From Omphalotus guepiniiformis (taxonomy: Eukaryota; Basidiomycota; Agaricomycetes; Agaricales; Omphalotaceae), in contig JAQOOI010000062.1 of assembly GCA_028554645.1 (NCBI GenBank), positions 310,001 to 374,000 on the forward strand: a stretch of 64,000 nt of DNA. Reading direction: 5' to 3'. Both the position numbers and the translations under genes were made by a program. Shown here in pieces: positions 10,104 through 21,635 of the stretch. The stretch's first letter is position 1, and each line of letters opens with the position of its first letter. The notes beneath the pieces were generated by a model. The model made no database searches. It was not told the DNA's origin and worked only from the letters and a program-made list of their open reading frames with translations.

Positions 10104-12843
10104 ATGCCGAGAGAAGTAGTTGCACGTGATCAACGCGTTCTCGCTTTGTATGCTGCTATTTCCTGGCCCGCCTCTGTTTTCCACAAACTTTTACTTCGCC
10201 ACTTCTTTCTCCGTCTTCGGATGGGGAATGAATTCGTATTCGACAGCTCTAAACTTCGAGAAAGGGACAAGATAGTCGAAGAAAAACATCAACGCGAGCT
10301 CAGAGCGTTCCAGCAACGAATCGATAAATTAAAGGATAGGAACAATGATCTGTGTTCGCAGTTGTTCGATATTCGCAATCGAACAAGCCGTCTAGCTTCA
10401 TCCTTGGGATTTTATGACCTTACCGAAGCCGAGGTCGCTATTGATGCTGCAGAGGGTGCTGTGAGCTACAAGGAATGCCTCCAGCAGAACGACAAGCTTG
10501 AGAGAGGTCTCAAAGAAGTCAGTGGCGTTAATGATGCACTGAAGGCCGAGACGAAGGAGCTGAAGGAGGAGAATGATATGCTTCGCCAAACGGCAGATGG
10601 GCTCAAGAAGAGGTACGACTCCCTTATATTGCCACCATTCTACTCACTTCGTGTTTCTAGTATTACATCCAAGGATATGGAGTTGATCTCCTTGCAAGAG
10701 AAGTACGACGCGCTCGTCGAAAAGGAAAAAAAGGCGACGGAGCGACGTTTGAAGGATTTCAACCAGTGGGAGAAGTTCAAGACTTGGATTTTCTCCCTGG
10801 CCGAGTTCAAGGAAGGTGTCCACAGTCGGGAACAGCTGCAGCAATTTGTGTGGACTGTGGCAAGGAAGAAGTACAAACTCGCCAGCCTAGGCCAATTTGC
10901 TACTGATGAAGAACGTGAGTGGCTATTGGTGTGTTCGCGCCGTGATCTGACATACGGCGTCCAGTTTTTAAACTTGTAGACCAAGACGAAAAGGAAAATT
11001 GCCCTACTCCCAAAACGACCACAAATAATGCTGCGTTACCTACTCCTTCCGCTACCGATTATATGGCATCCAGCTCACCACTAGCTGCGTCATCAAAGTC
11101 GAATGGACTTTCCTTACCCTCAAATTCAAACGATATCACCCTGCAACCCAGGAATGATGGTCTTATAAGGTCATTACCACTTTTTTCTGCCTTCCTTCAA
11201 TCAGAGGCTCATTGCATGGCAGGTCGTATGCTATGCGACTTCCAGGCTCTTCTGATACCGAAGACGATCCTCAAGGTAGTCACTCTGCTCCTCGAATTTT
11301 CCTTTTTATGTTGACGCATGGATAGATCATGTAAACTCACCCACGATCACCAATGATGTTCGTGCCAAATTTTCATCTCAAACAGAAGAAGACTCACAAT
11401 CGCAGCGTACGTTCATCGCAGAATCAATGGTAAAGTCGGGTTTTGACGCTTTTTCTAGTTCGCTGGTTGTCATCGCCAAAGGCTGCGAAACCTCAACCCT
11501 CTTCCCAGACCACATCCCAAACTGAAGACGAATCTCAAACGCAAAGTGAGCTCATCATTCATTCCTCTCGTCGTCCCAGTTCACTTAAATTATCTATAGT
11601 CAAATGGTTGCAAACGCCACCCCGAAATAAGACTTGCAAAACTCCACCCTCAAGTTCTAGCCTCCCTCCTAAACCTCTATCTTTCCATCCTGTGACCACG
11701 TCTACCCCTCATCCCGATGCTCCTACACGCACGACCTTCGACCCGCTAGTTGATGAATCACGACGTCGCGTAAGCGACATTGGCGTGTATCCCTCCCAAC
11801 GCATTTCCTCCTCTCCTGAGCAGGCTGAAGAACCGGCACGAAAGTATCGTCGCGTGAGCGAGGGTAACTCTCAGGGATCCTCGAGCCGCGGACGCGGCAG
11901 GTACGCGAGTCAACGCTCACCGCGACCCAACAAACGTCCAGGTTCGTCTGCGAGGAGGACGACCCAAAAACGCGGCAGGAGCAAGATTAGAGAGAACGAC
12001 AAAGAGAATGAAGGTCGTTTGGATGTAGAAGGCAGCGACACAACGGTCACGTTGAGAAGAACAGTAGACCTGAAAGGGAAGGGGAGAGAATTGCCATTGG
12101 GAACGCCCAAGTCCTCTGCCCCGAAGGTCCTGGATGATTATTCGGCTTACAAAGGTCGAGGGAGATACGGCCGAAATTCATCCTCGTCGTAAGTTGTTGG
12201 ATTTTCGCAGCGGTGCTACTTTGCTCATTGCGTTTTAGGAACCAGGACAAGACCTTGAACGAAGTTTTTGCTATTGATCCGGATCGTAACAATGGGCTGA
12301 GTCACCAGTACGACGAAGTTGTACGTGGAAGAGAGCAGAGGAGGCGAATGGACGCGGGTGATTGTGAAGAATGCCGAGATGTGAGTAGACGTTCCTGGCT
12401 TCTGGTCCAGGACTATCGATACTAATTTCTTGACGTCCCAGTACTACGAAGGCATTGGATCATTACCTCCGCGTCTACAACAACCTCTCTGGAAGTCCCC
12501 CACAAAGCCTCCCAAAACCCATCGCCGAACTTGTCAGCACGCCAGGAAAAACAGAAATAACAAGGAACTCCCAAACCTTTTATCTGATGACTTGGACTTT
12601 GACGAACCAGACGTTGGTCACTCGCTCAACCGAACTGCCATCGACTCTCATAAACAGGCAATCTCGCGACACAGGTTTGAATGGGCGCGAGGAAATACGC
12701 CTCCTAATTATTGGGATATTAAATTTCCAAGTACTCAGGAAGTTCAGGACATTAATGAGAAGGCGGAAGTGATGCATCAGAAGAAGAGGCAGGCTATAGA
12801 AAGGGAGGCTATGAGTGAGCGTGGAAGGTATAAGAGACGATAG
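10104..12843 (+). CDS. SAE2: SAE2/CtIP/Ctp1 homologue, DNA-end resection factor
   Basis: Cofactor of the Mre11-Rad50-Nbs1 nuclease that starts resection of double-strand breaks. The N-terminal third is coiled coil (LRERDKIVEEKHQRELRAFQ and following), the tetramerising part in this family. The middle is a long disordered Ser/Pro/Arg-rich region. The C-terminal exons carry the family signature: DAGDCEECRDYYEGIG (Cys pair), then SRHRFEW and TPPNYWDIKFPSTQE, the (K/R)HR...TPPGFW...FP core. The protein ends GRYKRR before TAG at 12841. Introns of about 50 nt join cleanly. Two starts are possible: ATG 10104, or ATG 10221 (MGNEFVFDSSKLRER), which begins directly at the coiled coil and looks more like the family; the upstream 39 residues may be chance. 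A MULE end abuts the 5' side, and the 3' end is duplicated elsewhere in the window. Confidence 0.8.
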
Positions 12844-13109
12844 AGGAGATGGAATGGCTTCAGATCATGATAGAGCTTTCTCAGCCTTTTGGATTTGTTG
12901 AATGTCGGTGGATTCAATTGGTTGTATTTTTCCGTATCGCTTACTTGTTATTTTAAGAATGGATTACGCATATGTGAATTGTCTTTGTATATGTGTGGAG
13001 ATGCTCGAATTTAGGATTGTGTTTCGCTGAGAACCAAGCATGGTCGGGATCTTCATATGGACTAGTTAGTGGCTTGAGTACACGCAGCAGAATTGTCCAG
13101 CGTTAATCA

Positions 13110-13116
13110 TATAAAG
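13110..13116 (+). promoter_or_regulatory. TATA box of MIF4G gene 1
   Basis: TATAAAG 92 nt before the ATG at 13208. The same box, followed by GGTGTGTACAACGCGTGTAG, is kept in the duplicate (62072-62066). Confidence 0.5.
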
Positions 13117-13207
13117 GTGTGTACAACGCGTGTAGTGTGGGAATCTACTAGAACCTTAGGTTGTTGTTAAACCACTACGACTGCACTGCACATTCTACCA
13201 TACAACG

Positions 13208-14876
13208 ATGCATATTCAGCCAACTCGAGAAGTTACCCTCCTTACCCAGGAACGCGATGAGATCCTCGCTGAACGTAACCTCTACCGGAAACAGCTCTCC
13301 GATGCGCTCAGCGATCTGAAGTTGCGCCACAGTGAATTCTTGGACTTGAAACAGCATTATAACGACGTCTGCTCTGAACTTGCTGATGTGAAGAGGGATC
13401 TGGCACGTTTGCGCTTGCAACTCTCAGCAGGGACTGTGTACTCGCAGGGCAAAGGAGTCCTGGGCGATTCTGCTGAAAGCATTACGACGCAGAACACCGA
13501 TATCAGCTTAGATCTCACAGCTGTATCTACTTCCTCGACAGAGGATGGGACAGCGGTTGACGGTGGCGGCGGCAGGTCATTTTCAGAGAGTCAAGTAAGC
13601 AATCACTTAATCTTCATCAATCCTAGATGGGTTTCGAACCTTTTCTGTTCACAGATTACTGCCAGGACCACTTCTCGCACGGATGCTACACCTCCTGAGA
13701 TAGTTGAACCACGCCCTAAAAACATGCAGCATCCTCGTGTATGCACACCATTGCCAGCGGAGCTTCCCCGTGCACATACACCATTGCCAGTTGTCGATGA
13801 CATCGATGAAGGCCAGGTGCCTCCTCCACCAATGACTGAAACCCCCACGAATCTTGTGCCTTTTCCTATGCCTACATCCGATCCAGTGCCCACACCGGAC
13901 CATATACTTCCCTTTGCTGAAAGCGGCTCCATGCTGTCCTCGGTTGGAATGCAGACCAAGAAGTTGATCCTGGATAATGAATGTGGTGGTTTTGTGTCCG
14001 ATGGACCTTTACGTGAGGTGTATAGGTACAGCGCAAAACTCATTCAGCTTGCAAACAAGAGCCAATGCGAGACAGATGCCCAGACGCTGAAGGACGTAGT
14101 CAATGTCATATACGAGATGGCCGTCAAAGGGGAAACTGCAAGATATTATGGATATGGAACGATATGCGCAAAGATGATAGAGCATATGAATCCAAACATT
14201 TGGGATTCGGAGACAAGAGATGGAGAGGGGAACCCTCTCAAAGGCGGACGACTTTTCAAGAAGCTTCTGCTACACAGATGCAAAGTGGACTTTGAGAGAT
14301 GGGTTTCGTTTGCATCGAGAAACCCTCTAGTATCGGAGGAAATAGACTCTGCATCCGTTGACTGGGACGAAGAGGTCATAAGAAAAGGAAGTGATCAATC
14401 AACGAAAATACTGTGCCTACTGCATTTGCTTGGGTCTCTGTTCGAAACGGACATGCTTCCTGAGCGGGTTATAGTTGAATGTATGGAGAGGTTGGTTACT
14501 CTTTTAGAGGCGAGGGCTTCAGCTCGCGCTTGTATTGAGGGGCTGGACAAAATATTATCCTCGGCCGGGCAGAAACTACTTAATACGAGCCTGAATACCC
14601 GCGGGCGGATGGATGTGTGCTTTGAGCGCCTGAAGGAGCTCGCGTCGCCTCGAAAATTGCGAACCATAGGTATCGGCATCGACATGAGAGGAATGTTACG
14701 GGTGAGTGACTTTCCAGACTATCGCCCCTTTTCCAATTTTTGTTTTACCTCCCCTACACTGTTTGCTGAAACATGAGCTTTGTCTTTTTCAGGCTTTGAT
14801 TGATTCACATCGACAAAACTTTCCGAGTCTGAAAAGGACAGCCGTGTCGCCTGGCTGCTCTGAAAAACACATCTGA
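13208..14876 (+). CDS. MIF4G-domain protein derived from eIF4G (paralogue 1)
   Basis: Three exons: 13208-13594, 13655-14701 and 14793-14876. Residues about 1-80 are coiled coil (TQERDEILAERNLYRKQLSD). A Gly/Ser run and a Pro-rich stretch with a repeated TPLP(A/V) phrase follow. The second half is an eIF4G-like MIF4G domain: KDVVNVIYEMAVKGE, GRLFKKLLLHRCKVDFERW, LPERVIVECMERLV and GRMDVCFERLKELASP, matching the eIF4A-binding HEAT repeats. Full eIF4G exceeds 1000 residues and has an eIF4E-binding motif and often further HEAT domains; none is seen here, so a role in translation is inference. Compared with paralogue 2 its C-terminus has diverged (ALIDSHRQNFPSL), losing the LRxxKW helix end typical of eIF4G. 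Confidence 0.7.
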
Positions 14877-15002
14877 AGGAGCATGGAAGGTACAAGAGAC
14901 GATAGAGGAGACTTCGGATTTGGATTTGTTGAAAGTTGGTGAATGAACTTGCTTGTATTTTTCCGGTCGCTTACTAAGTTTGTCATTTTGAGAACGGATT
15001 AT
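14877..15002 (+). repeat. Extra copy of the SAE2 3' end
   Basis: Directly after the MIF4G stop lies a shortened direct repeat of 12810-12985: the SAE2 last codons (GGAAGGTACAAGAGACGA then TAG) and its 3' untranslated region, with an internal deletion. It reads GGAGCATGGAAGG where arm 2 reads the same but arm 1 reads GAGCGTGGAAGG, so it is closer to the copy 47 kb away. The remainder to 15385 shows nothing clear. Confidence 0.75.
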
Positions 15003-15385
15003 GGAAAAATATGATTTGTGTTATATCTCTGTTATTATGGTCGCTGGATATGTGGATGTATGTGCCTTGTAGCATCCATTGGCTTGTGCGTGTGAGCCAC
15101 TTGCGAGAACCCTAAAAATAACTGTATTCACTCTCCGGCGCCTGTGGAAGCCAATCGGCTTCGTCGGCATTAACTGTTCGACTCGGCCGGTTGCGGCTAA
15201 ACATTTCGGTTATAATCTTCTGGGAGCCTTCCAGAGTCCTCTCGTCATTAAACATGATGGTCTGTCAAGGATATTAGGCCATATTCTCCTCGTCATTTGA
15301 CATGAATCTAGGTCGGTAGCTATCCGTGACAGACTTTATATACTTGTGCTGCAATGTTGGGTGGAGCATACCCAGAACTATCTTC

Positions 15386-17820
15386 ATGTCGTCGAACGGT
15401 GCTGATTCGAGCCACTGTCATGAACAGGAAGCAGGAGGACCTTCACGCTCATGCTCACCTGCAACGTCTTCACGGAGCCTAGACACTGCTGTATCGGCGG
15501 AAGCTGGTAGAATGGCTGCCACTTCGAGGGAGAAATCCAAAGTGGAGTCAAATATTCTTATTGTGGATTGGGATGGACCGGACGACCCCAAGAATCCAAG
15601 AAAGTAAGCCGTATTCGGATTTTTCTTGCGTTGTATTAACATTTCTAAACGATCGTACATAGCTGGACCCGCAAGAAGAAATGGGCTGCATCCTTAATCG
15701 TAGCGGCTTTCACTTTCATTAGTCCTGTGTCGTCCTCAATGATCGCGCCAGCTTCTCCCGAAGTGGCTGCACAATTCGGTATAACAAATACTGTGTTAAT
15801 TGCCATGATCACTTCGGTTTTCGTTCTCGCGTATGGTGAGTGTTCCTTGTTTGAATGAATTCGCATGCTTAACAACTTCTTTTAGCTGTTGGACCTCTCG
15901 TACGTATGATCTGCCAGTGATCATTTGCCTTCAAATATGAGCTTAATATGTTCATTGTGTTCAGTTCCTCGGGCCGCTTAGTGAAGTCTACGGACGAACA
16001 CGAGTGTTACAGTACGCAAACCTATTTTACCTCGGTAATAATCCCATTCTTCCCATTATAGGTTGAAACTGACCGGAGTGCTCTAGTATGGAACTTTTCC
16101 TGTGCATTTGCGAAGAACACAGAAGAAATCATACTGTTTCGGTTCTTTTCGGGTCTAGGAGGGAGTGCTCCGCTAGCGGTAGGTTGTTTCATCGTGGTCA
16201 AGTGGCTGAAATCGTATTGAACCAATGATCACAGGTAGGAGGAGCTGTTCTCGCCGATATCTGGAGTCCGGAAGAACGTTACTTGGCTATCTCCATTTAC
16301 TCTGTCGCTCCATTATTGGGACCTGTCATAGGACCTGTTGCTGGTGCTTGGTGCGTACATTATTTTGAGTGTTCGAGGAAGTGAAGGAACTGAATTTTAT
16401 CCTGTAGGATTGCGGAGAGAACGACGTGGCAATGGGTGGTACGTCCGATTGCTTGAACTACTATCCACAAGATATATGAAGCCATTCTTTGCTCTCGATT
16501 AGTTCTGGTCTACGTCAATTGCCGATGTCATCGTTCAAGTCGCGGGTTTTATATATCTCAAGGAATGTAAGTATACCATGTTTTTTTACTGTAGGGAAGC
16601 AAGCTTACTAACTTCAAAACAATCATTTGCAGCTTTTCCGCCACTGCTTCTTGAACGTAAGGCAGAGCAGATAAGAAAATCGTTAGTCTCCGATACAGAA
16701 AAAAATTCAGCTGTCCAAGATGTGAGGACTATATATGAACATAATGGGAAGCAGACGTACGCACTGGAATGTTCTTGATGTCTTGACTCATAGAATGACT
16801 TGTTACCCAGATTATCTCAACTCTTAGCTCATTCCTTAATTCGACCTTTCAAGCTCTGGTTACACGAGCCCATTATACAGTTTATCAGTCTGTACATGGC
16901 CTTCGTGTACGGAACTCTATATCGTAAGTCCTTACAAAGACATGAACATCTAACCGTCGGCGCTCATCTCGCGTTTTATAACCAGTGTACTTGACCTCCA
17001 TACCAAGCATCTTCGCCGATGTCTATCACCAAACACCCGGTATAGCAGGATTACACTATATTGCCTTCGGCCTTGGGTCCACTTTTGCGGCTCAGGTTAG
17101 CACCAGGATAATGACTCCGATGTATATCAAGATGAAAGAAAAGAACGGGGGTGTGGGTGAACCCGAGTTCAGAGTTCGTAAGTCACTTCAATTGCTACGT
17201 TTAGGTTGGAGATTCCTAAGCGTTTCCCGTGGTATTACTAGCCCCGATGTTCGTCGCTTCGATTGTTCTTCCTGCTGGTTTGTTAATATCCGGGTGGACA
17301 GCGAGGTCAGACATTCCATGGATTGTTACTGACATCGTAAGTGTATTCTCTCAAATCACAACGAACCTCATACTCACGGAAGAGAACTAATTGTTCAGGG
17401 CCTCGCACTTGTGGGCATGGGTATCATCCTCAATTTCCTGGGTCTGCAAACTTACGTGATCGATTGTTTCACCTTACACGCTGCTTCGGGTAGGCATCTT
17501 TCTTTATCTTTAAACGATCAGGGTTAGCAGCTAAAGACTGTTAACAGCACTTGCTGGCGTGTCATGTATTCGTTCCCTAGCTGGGTTCGGGTTTCCCCTA
17601 TTTGCTCCGTCAATGTATAAAGCTTTGGGACTTGGGAAGGGTGATACCATTCTCGCGGCTGTGAGCATTGGTATAGGGATGCCTGCGTGAGTAGTGTTGT
17701 TTTGTGCTCCCCCTAGTTACTGTGTGTTGACGTTAAGGATGTTATTGTAGATCTTTTGTACTGTGGAAGTATGGAAAAGCGATACGAGCACGGAGCAAGT
17801 ACGCGAAGAAATCGTCATAA
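15386..17820 (+). CDS. DHA1-family MFS drug:H+ antiporter (tandem copy 1)
   Basis: About a dozen exons with small GT-AG introns. Disordered N-terminus, then the fungal DHA1 entry DWDGPDDPKNPRN-W and helix 1 with TFISPVSSSMIAPASPEV. The loop 2-3 motif is GPLSEVYGRTRVLQ (motif A) and motif C is APLLGPVIGPVAGAW (antiporter signature). The central loop carries LLLERKAEQIRKS, then the C-terminal six helices (GVGEPEFRV, CFTLHAASA, FGFPLFAP). Ends FVLWKYGKAIRARSKYAKKS. It lies in the plasma membrane and exports small toxic compounds or polyamines in exchange for protons; the substrate cannot be read. Intron positions and protein match copy 2 downstream, so it arose by tandem duplication. No disabling change seen. 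Confidence 0.8.
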
Positions 17821-18784
17821 GTAACTTGGGTCGGAACGGACAAGAGGATCGACGGAGAGCGGTGTTATTCATTTTGATATTCGCTTGATCTTGATTCTTA
17901 CTGTTTACACACATCTCACAGACATTTGCGATACACATATCATCACTATCACGACGCGCAGATTATGTATGGGGAATGTATACCAATAGTAACTATATCC
18001 TAATGTACACACTTCATGAATTAAAACCTCCTTGAACGCTTGCGTGTTAGCCTAATGTCGGAGTCAGAAAAGCTAGGTTTCTTGGTTTCCTGGTGCGTGG
18101 GTTGAACGTTGAATATTGAATCCCTGAGATGACCGCTACTCGGTTGCCTCCGTCGAATTCGGGGGGGTATGTATGTACTACTATGCTGAGAATGGCATGT
18201 ACTAATTTTGTTCTCACAGGGAAAAGGTGAGTCAGAGACCAGAGACCATGAACTAGGAATTTCGGAGAAAAGAAAGTTCGACCCTCTTCACTTGCGGATA
18301 TGTAAGTAATACAATGTGGAAAAATAGTTATGTCATAAGTATTGACTTTTGTGGTGCTTGCCGCCGGAACCTAACCGCAAAGGTGTGTTATCCGAAAGGT
18401 ACTCAAGCTTACATATCAATAAGTAAAGGAGCCTTGAAAGAAAATCAAGTATCTGACCTTCTCTAGCTGAGATTTTTTTTGACAATAGAAAGAAAAACGT
18501 CGATCGACCCATTCTCTGTAGATTCTGTTCTCAAGTACTTGGTCCATGAACCTAAAGGTCCATCTGATGAGTAAGCAAAAGTCGACACTGTCGGCAAAAT
18601 TCGTAATTCAGCTTACACTCTAACCTTACCGTTCTAATTTCGTGCACACGATGAATGACACTCCTTACAGTCCGCTGGAGCTTCAGGTAATATATAAATG
18701 AAGAGGAAGGGTGTGTCTGGGAATTTGAATTTCTCCCAGGTCATACGACAGTAAAGGCTTTTTTGCCTAACATACTCCCCTGAC
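17821..18784. other. Spacer between the tandem transporters
   Basis: No open frame of note and no repeat beyond short T runs. It presumably holds the terminator of copy 1 and the promoter of copy 2. Confidence 0.4.
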
Positions 18785-19954
18785 ATGTCACGGTCTTCAG
18801 AGAAGTCAACGAATGCTACGACTGGCGACGACGAGAAGATGAACGTGACGAATGTACATGTGCAAGAAGATGATGCTCCGGAGACGACACCTACCCCTAC
18901 GATCGCGGAAGGTACATCACCCAAGGAGAAGGAGTTGAGTCGAGTCCCTTCGAATGCCTCGGATGTCATTATAGTTGATTGGGATGGACCTAATGATCCG
19001 GAAAATCCGAAAAAGTAAGTGACGACTGGACGCTTTGCTTGAAACTCCGTTTGTTTAGATTGAACTACATATGTACTGATAATTTGTCTTTTTTAGCTGG
19101 GCATACAAGCAAAAATGGGCAGCGACGGCAATTGTATCAATGTTTACGTTCATCAGTCCTGTATCATCATCGATGGTCGCACCAGCTACTGGGAAAGTGG
19201 CAGAAGAGTTTGGGATAACAAGCTCTGTTGTGATAGCTATGACTACTTCGATATTCGTGTTGGCATACGGTGAGTAACCACGATTAATGTTCCTTGCTAA
19301 TTCACTGACGAGGTTATACTCTTGCAGCCATCGGTCCACTTGTAAGCCTTCCCGCCCGCCTTATCCCCGAGCAAATGACCCATCATCCACTAGTTTCTAG
19401 GCCCTCTCAGCGAAATATACGGTCGTTCACGGGTATTACAACTAGCGAATTTGTTCTACCTAGGTACGTTCCCTCCTCGACTGCTCTATCTCAGATCTGA
19501 CGTTACACTCTGGCATCAGTATGGAACCTCGTGTGTGGCTTTGCCCAAACAGAAACGCAGCTCATTGTTTTTCGTTTGCTTGCTGGACTAGGAGGAAGCG
19601 CACCGCTGTCAATAGGTGGTGGTGTCCTTGGTGATGTCTGGAAAGCTGAGGAGCGAGGGAAGGCTATCGCGGTGTATTCACTTGCTCCTCTCATGGGACC
19701 GGTTATCGGGCCTATCGCTGGTGCATGGTGCGTTGGGACTCTTATCTCTACTTTTTTTCATGTATGTTATCTGAGCTTGAAATAGGATTGCGGAAAGGTC
19801 TACGTGGAGATGGGTGGTGAGTACTTAGTGTACTTCTAAGCTTCGTCTTTGTCCCGATAACTTTTGTGAATTTTACTGGCGTTAGTTCTGGTCAACGAGT
19901 ATCGTAGATGCTGCTATACAAGTCGCAGGTGTATTTTTCCTTCAAGAAAGTGCG

Positions 19955-20023
<69 letters not shown>

Positions 20024-21334
20024 CCTTTTTCCTTCCCACTCACTTTCCCTCTCAGCCTTCGCACCACTCCTACTCGAACGCAAAGCCAAGCTTATCCGGA
20101 ATACAATGTCTACCGACCCGGAAAAAGGTTCCGCAGTTAAAGAAGTTCGCACTATCTATGGCAGTCAAGGTCGAACGTGAGTATTTCTTCTATCCATTTC
20201 CGTTGACACAATAGGCTAACCAGTAACCCAAAACCCAACTGACACCGGGGAATCCCTCAGATGGCAAATGGTGTTCTCGAAAGCGCTCACACGTCCATTC
20301 ACGTTATTCATACACGAACCGATAGCTCAGGTTATTGGGTTGTATATGGCATTTGTATACGGAGTTTTCTATCGTAAGGATTTTGATTACCCCCCTCTTC
20401 TGTGGAGAAAGCTGAATAGTTGATTTTTGGTTTCTTCTAGTTTACCTCACTACAATCCCCACTATATTCGATACAGTTTATAGAGAATCCACTGGGATCG
20501 CTGGGTTGAACTATATCGCGCTGGGTGTTGGTTTGACGTTGTCTTCGCAAATCAATGCGAGGTACATGGATAAGATCTACGTGTATCTTAAGAATAAGAA
20601 TGGTGGAGTCGGAGAACCCGAGTTCAGAGTTCGTGAGTACAATCTACTAATATTTACACGCATATAGTGACCATCCTGACGCGCTTGGAATATGTAGCTT
20701 CTATGGTTCTCGGATCGCTGGCGTTACCTATTGGGCTTTTGCTTTCTGGCTGGGCAGCGCAAGAGAACGTTCATTGGATAGTAACTGATATTGTGAGCGC
20801 ATATATGCAGTAATTTATTTTGGTAAATCGCAAAGAATTGACGTCGATGACCTCTTTGTGTTGATGTAGGGCATGACATTTGTCGGGATGGGAATAATTT
20901 TGAATTTTCAATCCATGCAGACGTATATTGTTGATTGCTTTACACTTCACGCTGCTTCTGGTAAGTAATACTTTCCACACCACCTCCTCACTTTGCTTAC
21001 CCTTTTGCTCACTGGCATTCCATTATCCCCGTATCCTCGTATCTATAGCTCTCGCTGCTGTCTCTTTCCTACGATCTCTCGCAGGATTCGGGTTTCCTTT
21101 ATTCGCACCGGCGATGTATAATGCTCTAGGATTTGGGAAAGGAGATACAATACTTGCTGCTGTTAGCATTGCTATAGGATGGCCAGCGTGCGTACTATGG
21201 TCTTTGTCTTTGTCTCTCCGAGTTTGAAAGGTGCTGACGGTTGGTTGGTCTGTTTGTGATATAGGCCTATCATATTTTGGAAATACGGGAAAAGTATTAG
21301 GATGAAGAGCAAGCACGCGCATAGAACTACGTAA
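18785..21334 (+). CDS. DHA1-family MFS drug:H+ antiporter (tandem copy 2)
   Basis: Same exon plan as the neighbour upstream. N-terminal disordered tail, then DWDGPNDPENPKN-W, FTFISPVSSSMVAPAT, GPLSEIYGRSRVLQ (motif A), APLLLERKAKLIRNTM in the central loop and MGPVIGPIAGAW (motif C). The second half has GVGEPEFRV, DCFTLHAASALAAV and FGFPLFAPAMYNALGFGKGD. Ends KYGKSIRMKSKHAHRTT. Twelve helices are expected at the plasma membrane; the substrate is unknown. One intron (about 19951-20055) is enlarged by a CT microsatellite up to its acceptor. Divergence from copy 1 is moderate across the whole length, so the duplication is not recent. Confidence 0.85.
19957..20020 (+). repeat. (CT)n microsatellite in an intron
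   Basis: About 60 nt of pure CT inside an intron of MFS copy 2, next to the natural pyrimidine tract before its acceptor CTCAG. It is likely a slippage expansion of that tract. Confidence 0.95.
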
Positions 21335-21635
21335 AATCGTCAAGCGCGGCATATATTTGTTGTCTCTCTCTCTCAGGCTTTTGCCTTTCGGTTGTTGTCT
21401 GTCGACGTCTTCGCTAGTACTTCATACCCTTTCATACCCCCGTAAACTCAGGTGATATCCGGATGCCCATTATTTTTACACGAAGACATTTCTGCTTTTT
21501 GACGTATAGAATACGAACATCGTAATTATCTAGTTTTGTAGCCCAGCCAGTACATATACAATTCTTTCGTATTACATTTTAGAAATTCATGTGGCATGGC
21601 AGGCAGCTTACCGCCGGAAAAGAAATGGTACATAA

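Larger units (their letters stand above)
12135..14876 (+). repeat. Segmental duplication, arm 1 (SAE2 3' part + MIF4G gene)
   Basis: From the SAE2 exon around DYSAYKGRGRYGR to the end of the MIF4G gene, this arm matches the reverse complement of about 60327-62805. The match includes introns, the intergenic promoter (12844-13207) and the coding exons, so it is a DNA-level copy and not a retrocopy. Arm 2 lacks about 270 nt of arm 1 (about 12490-12765). Confidence 0.85.

Noticed and set aside
13603..14043. 146-codon minus frame
   Set aside because: Shadow of the Pro-rich MIF4G exon; the same shadow appears over the duplicate.
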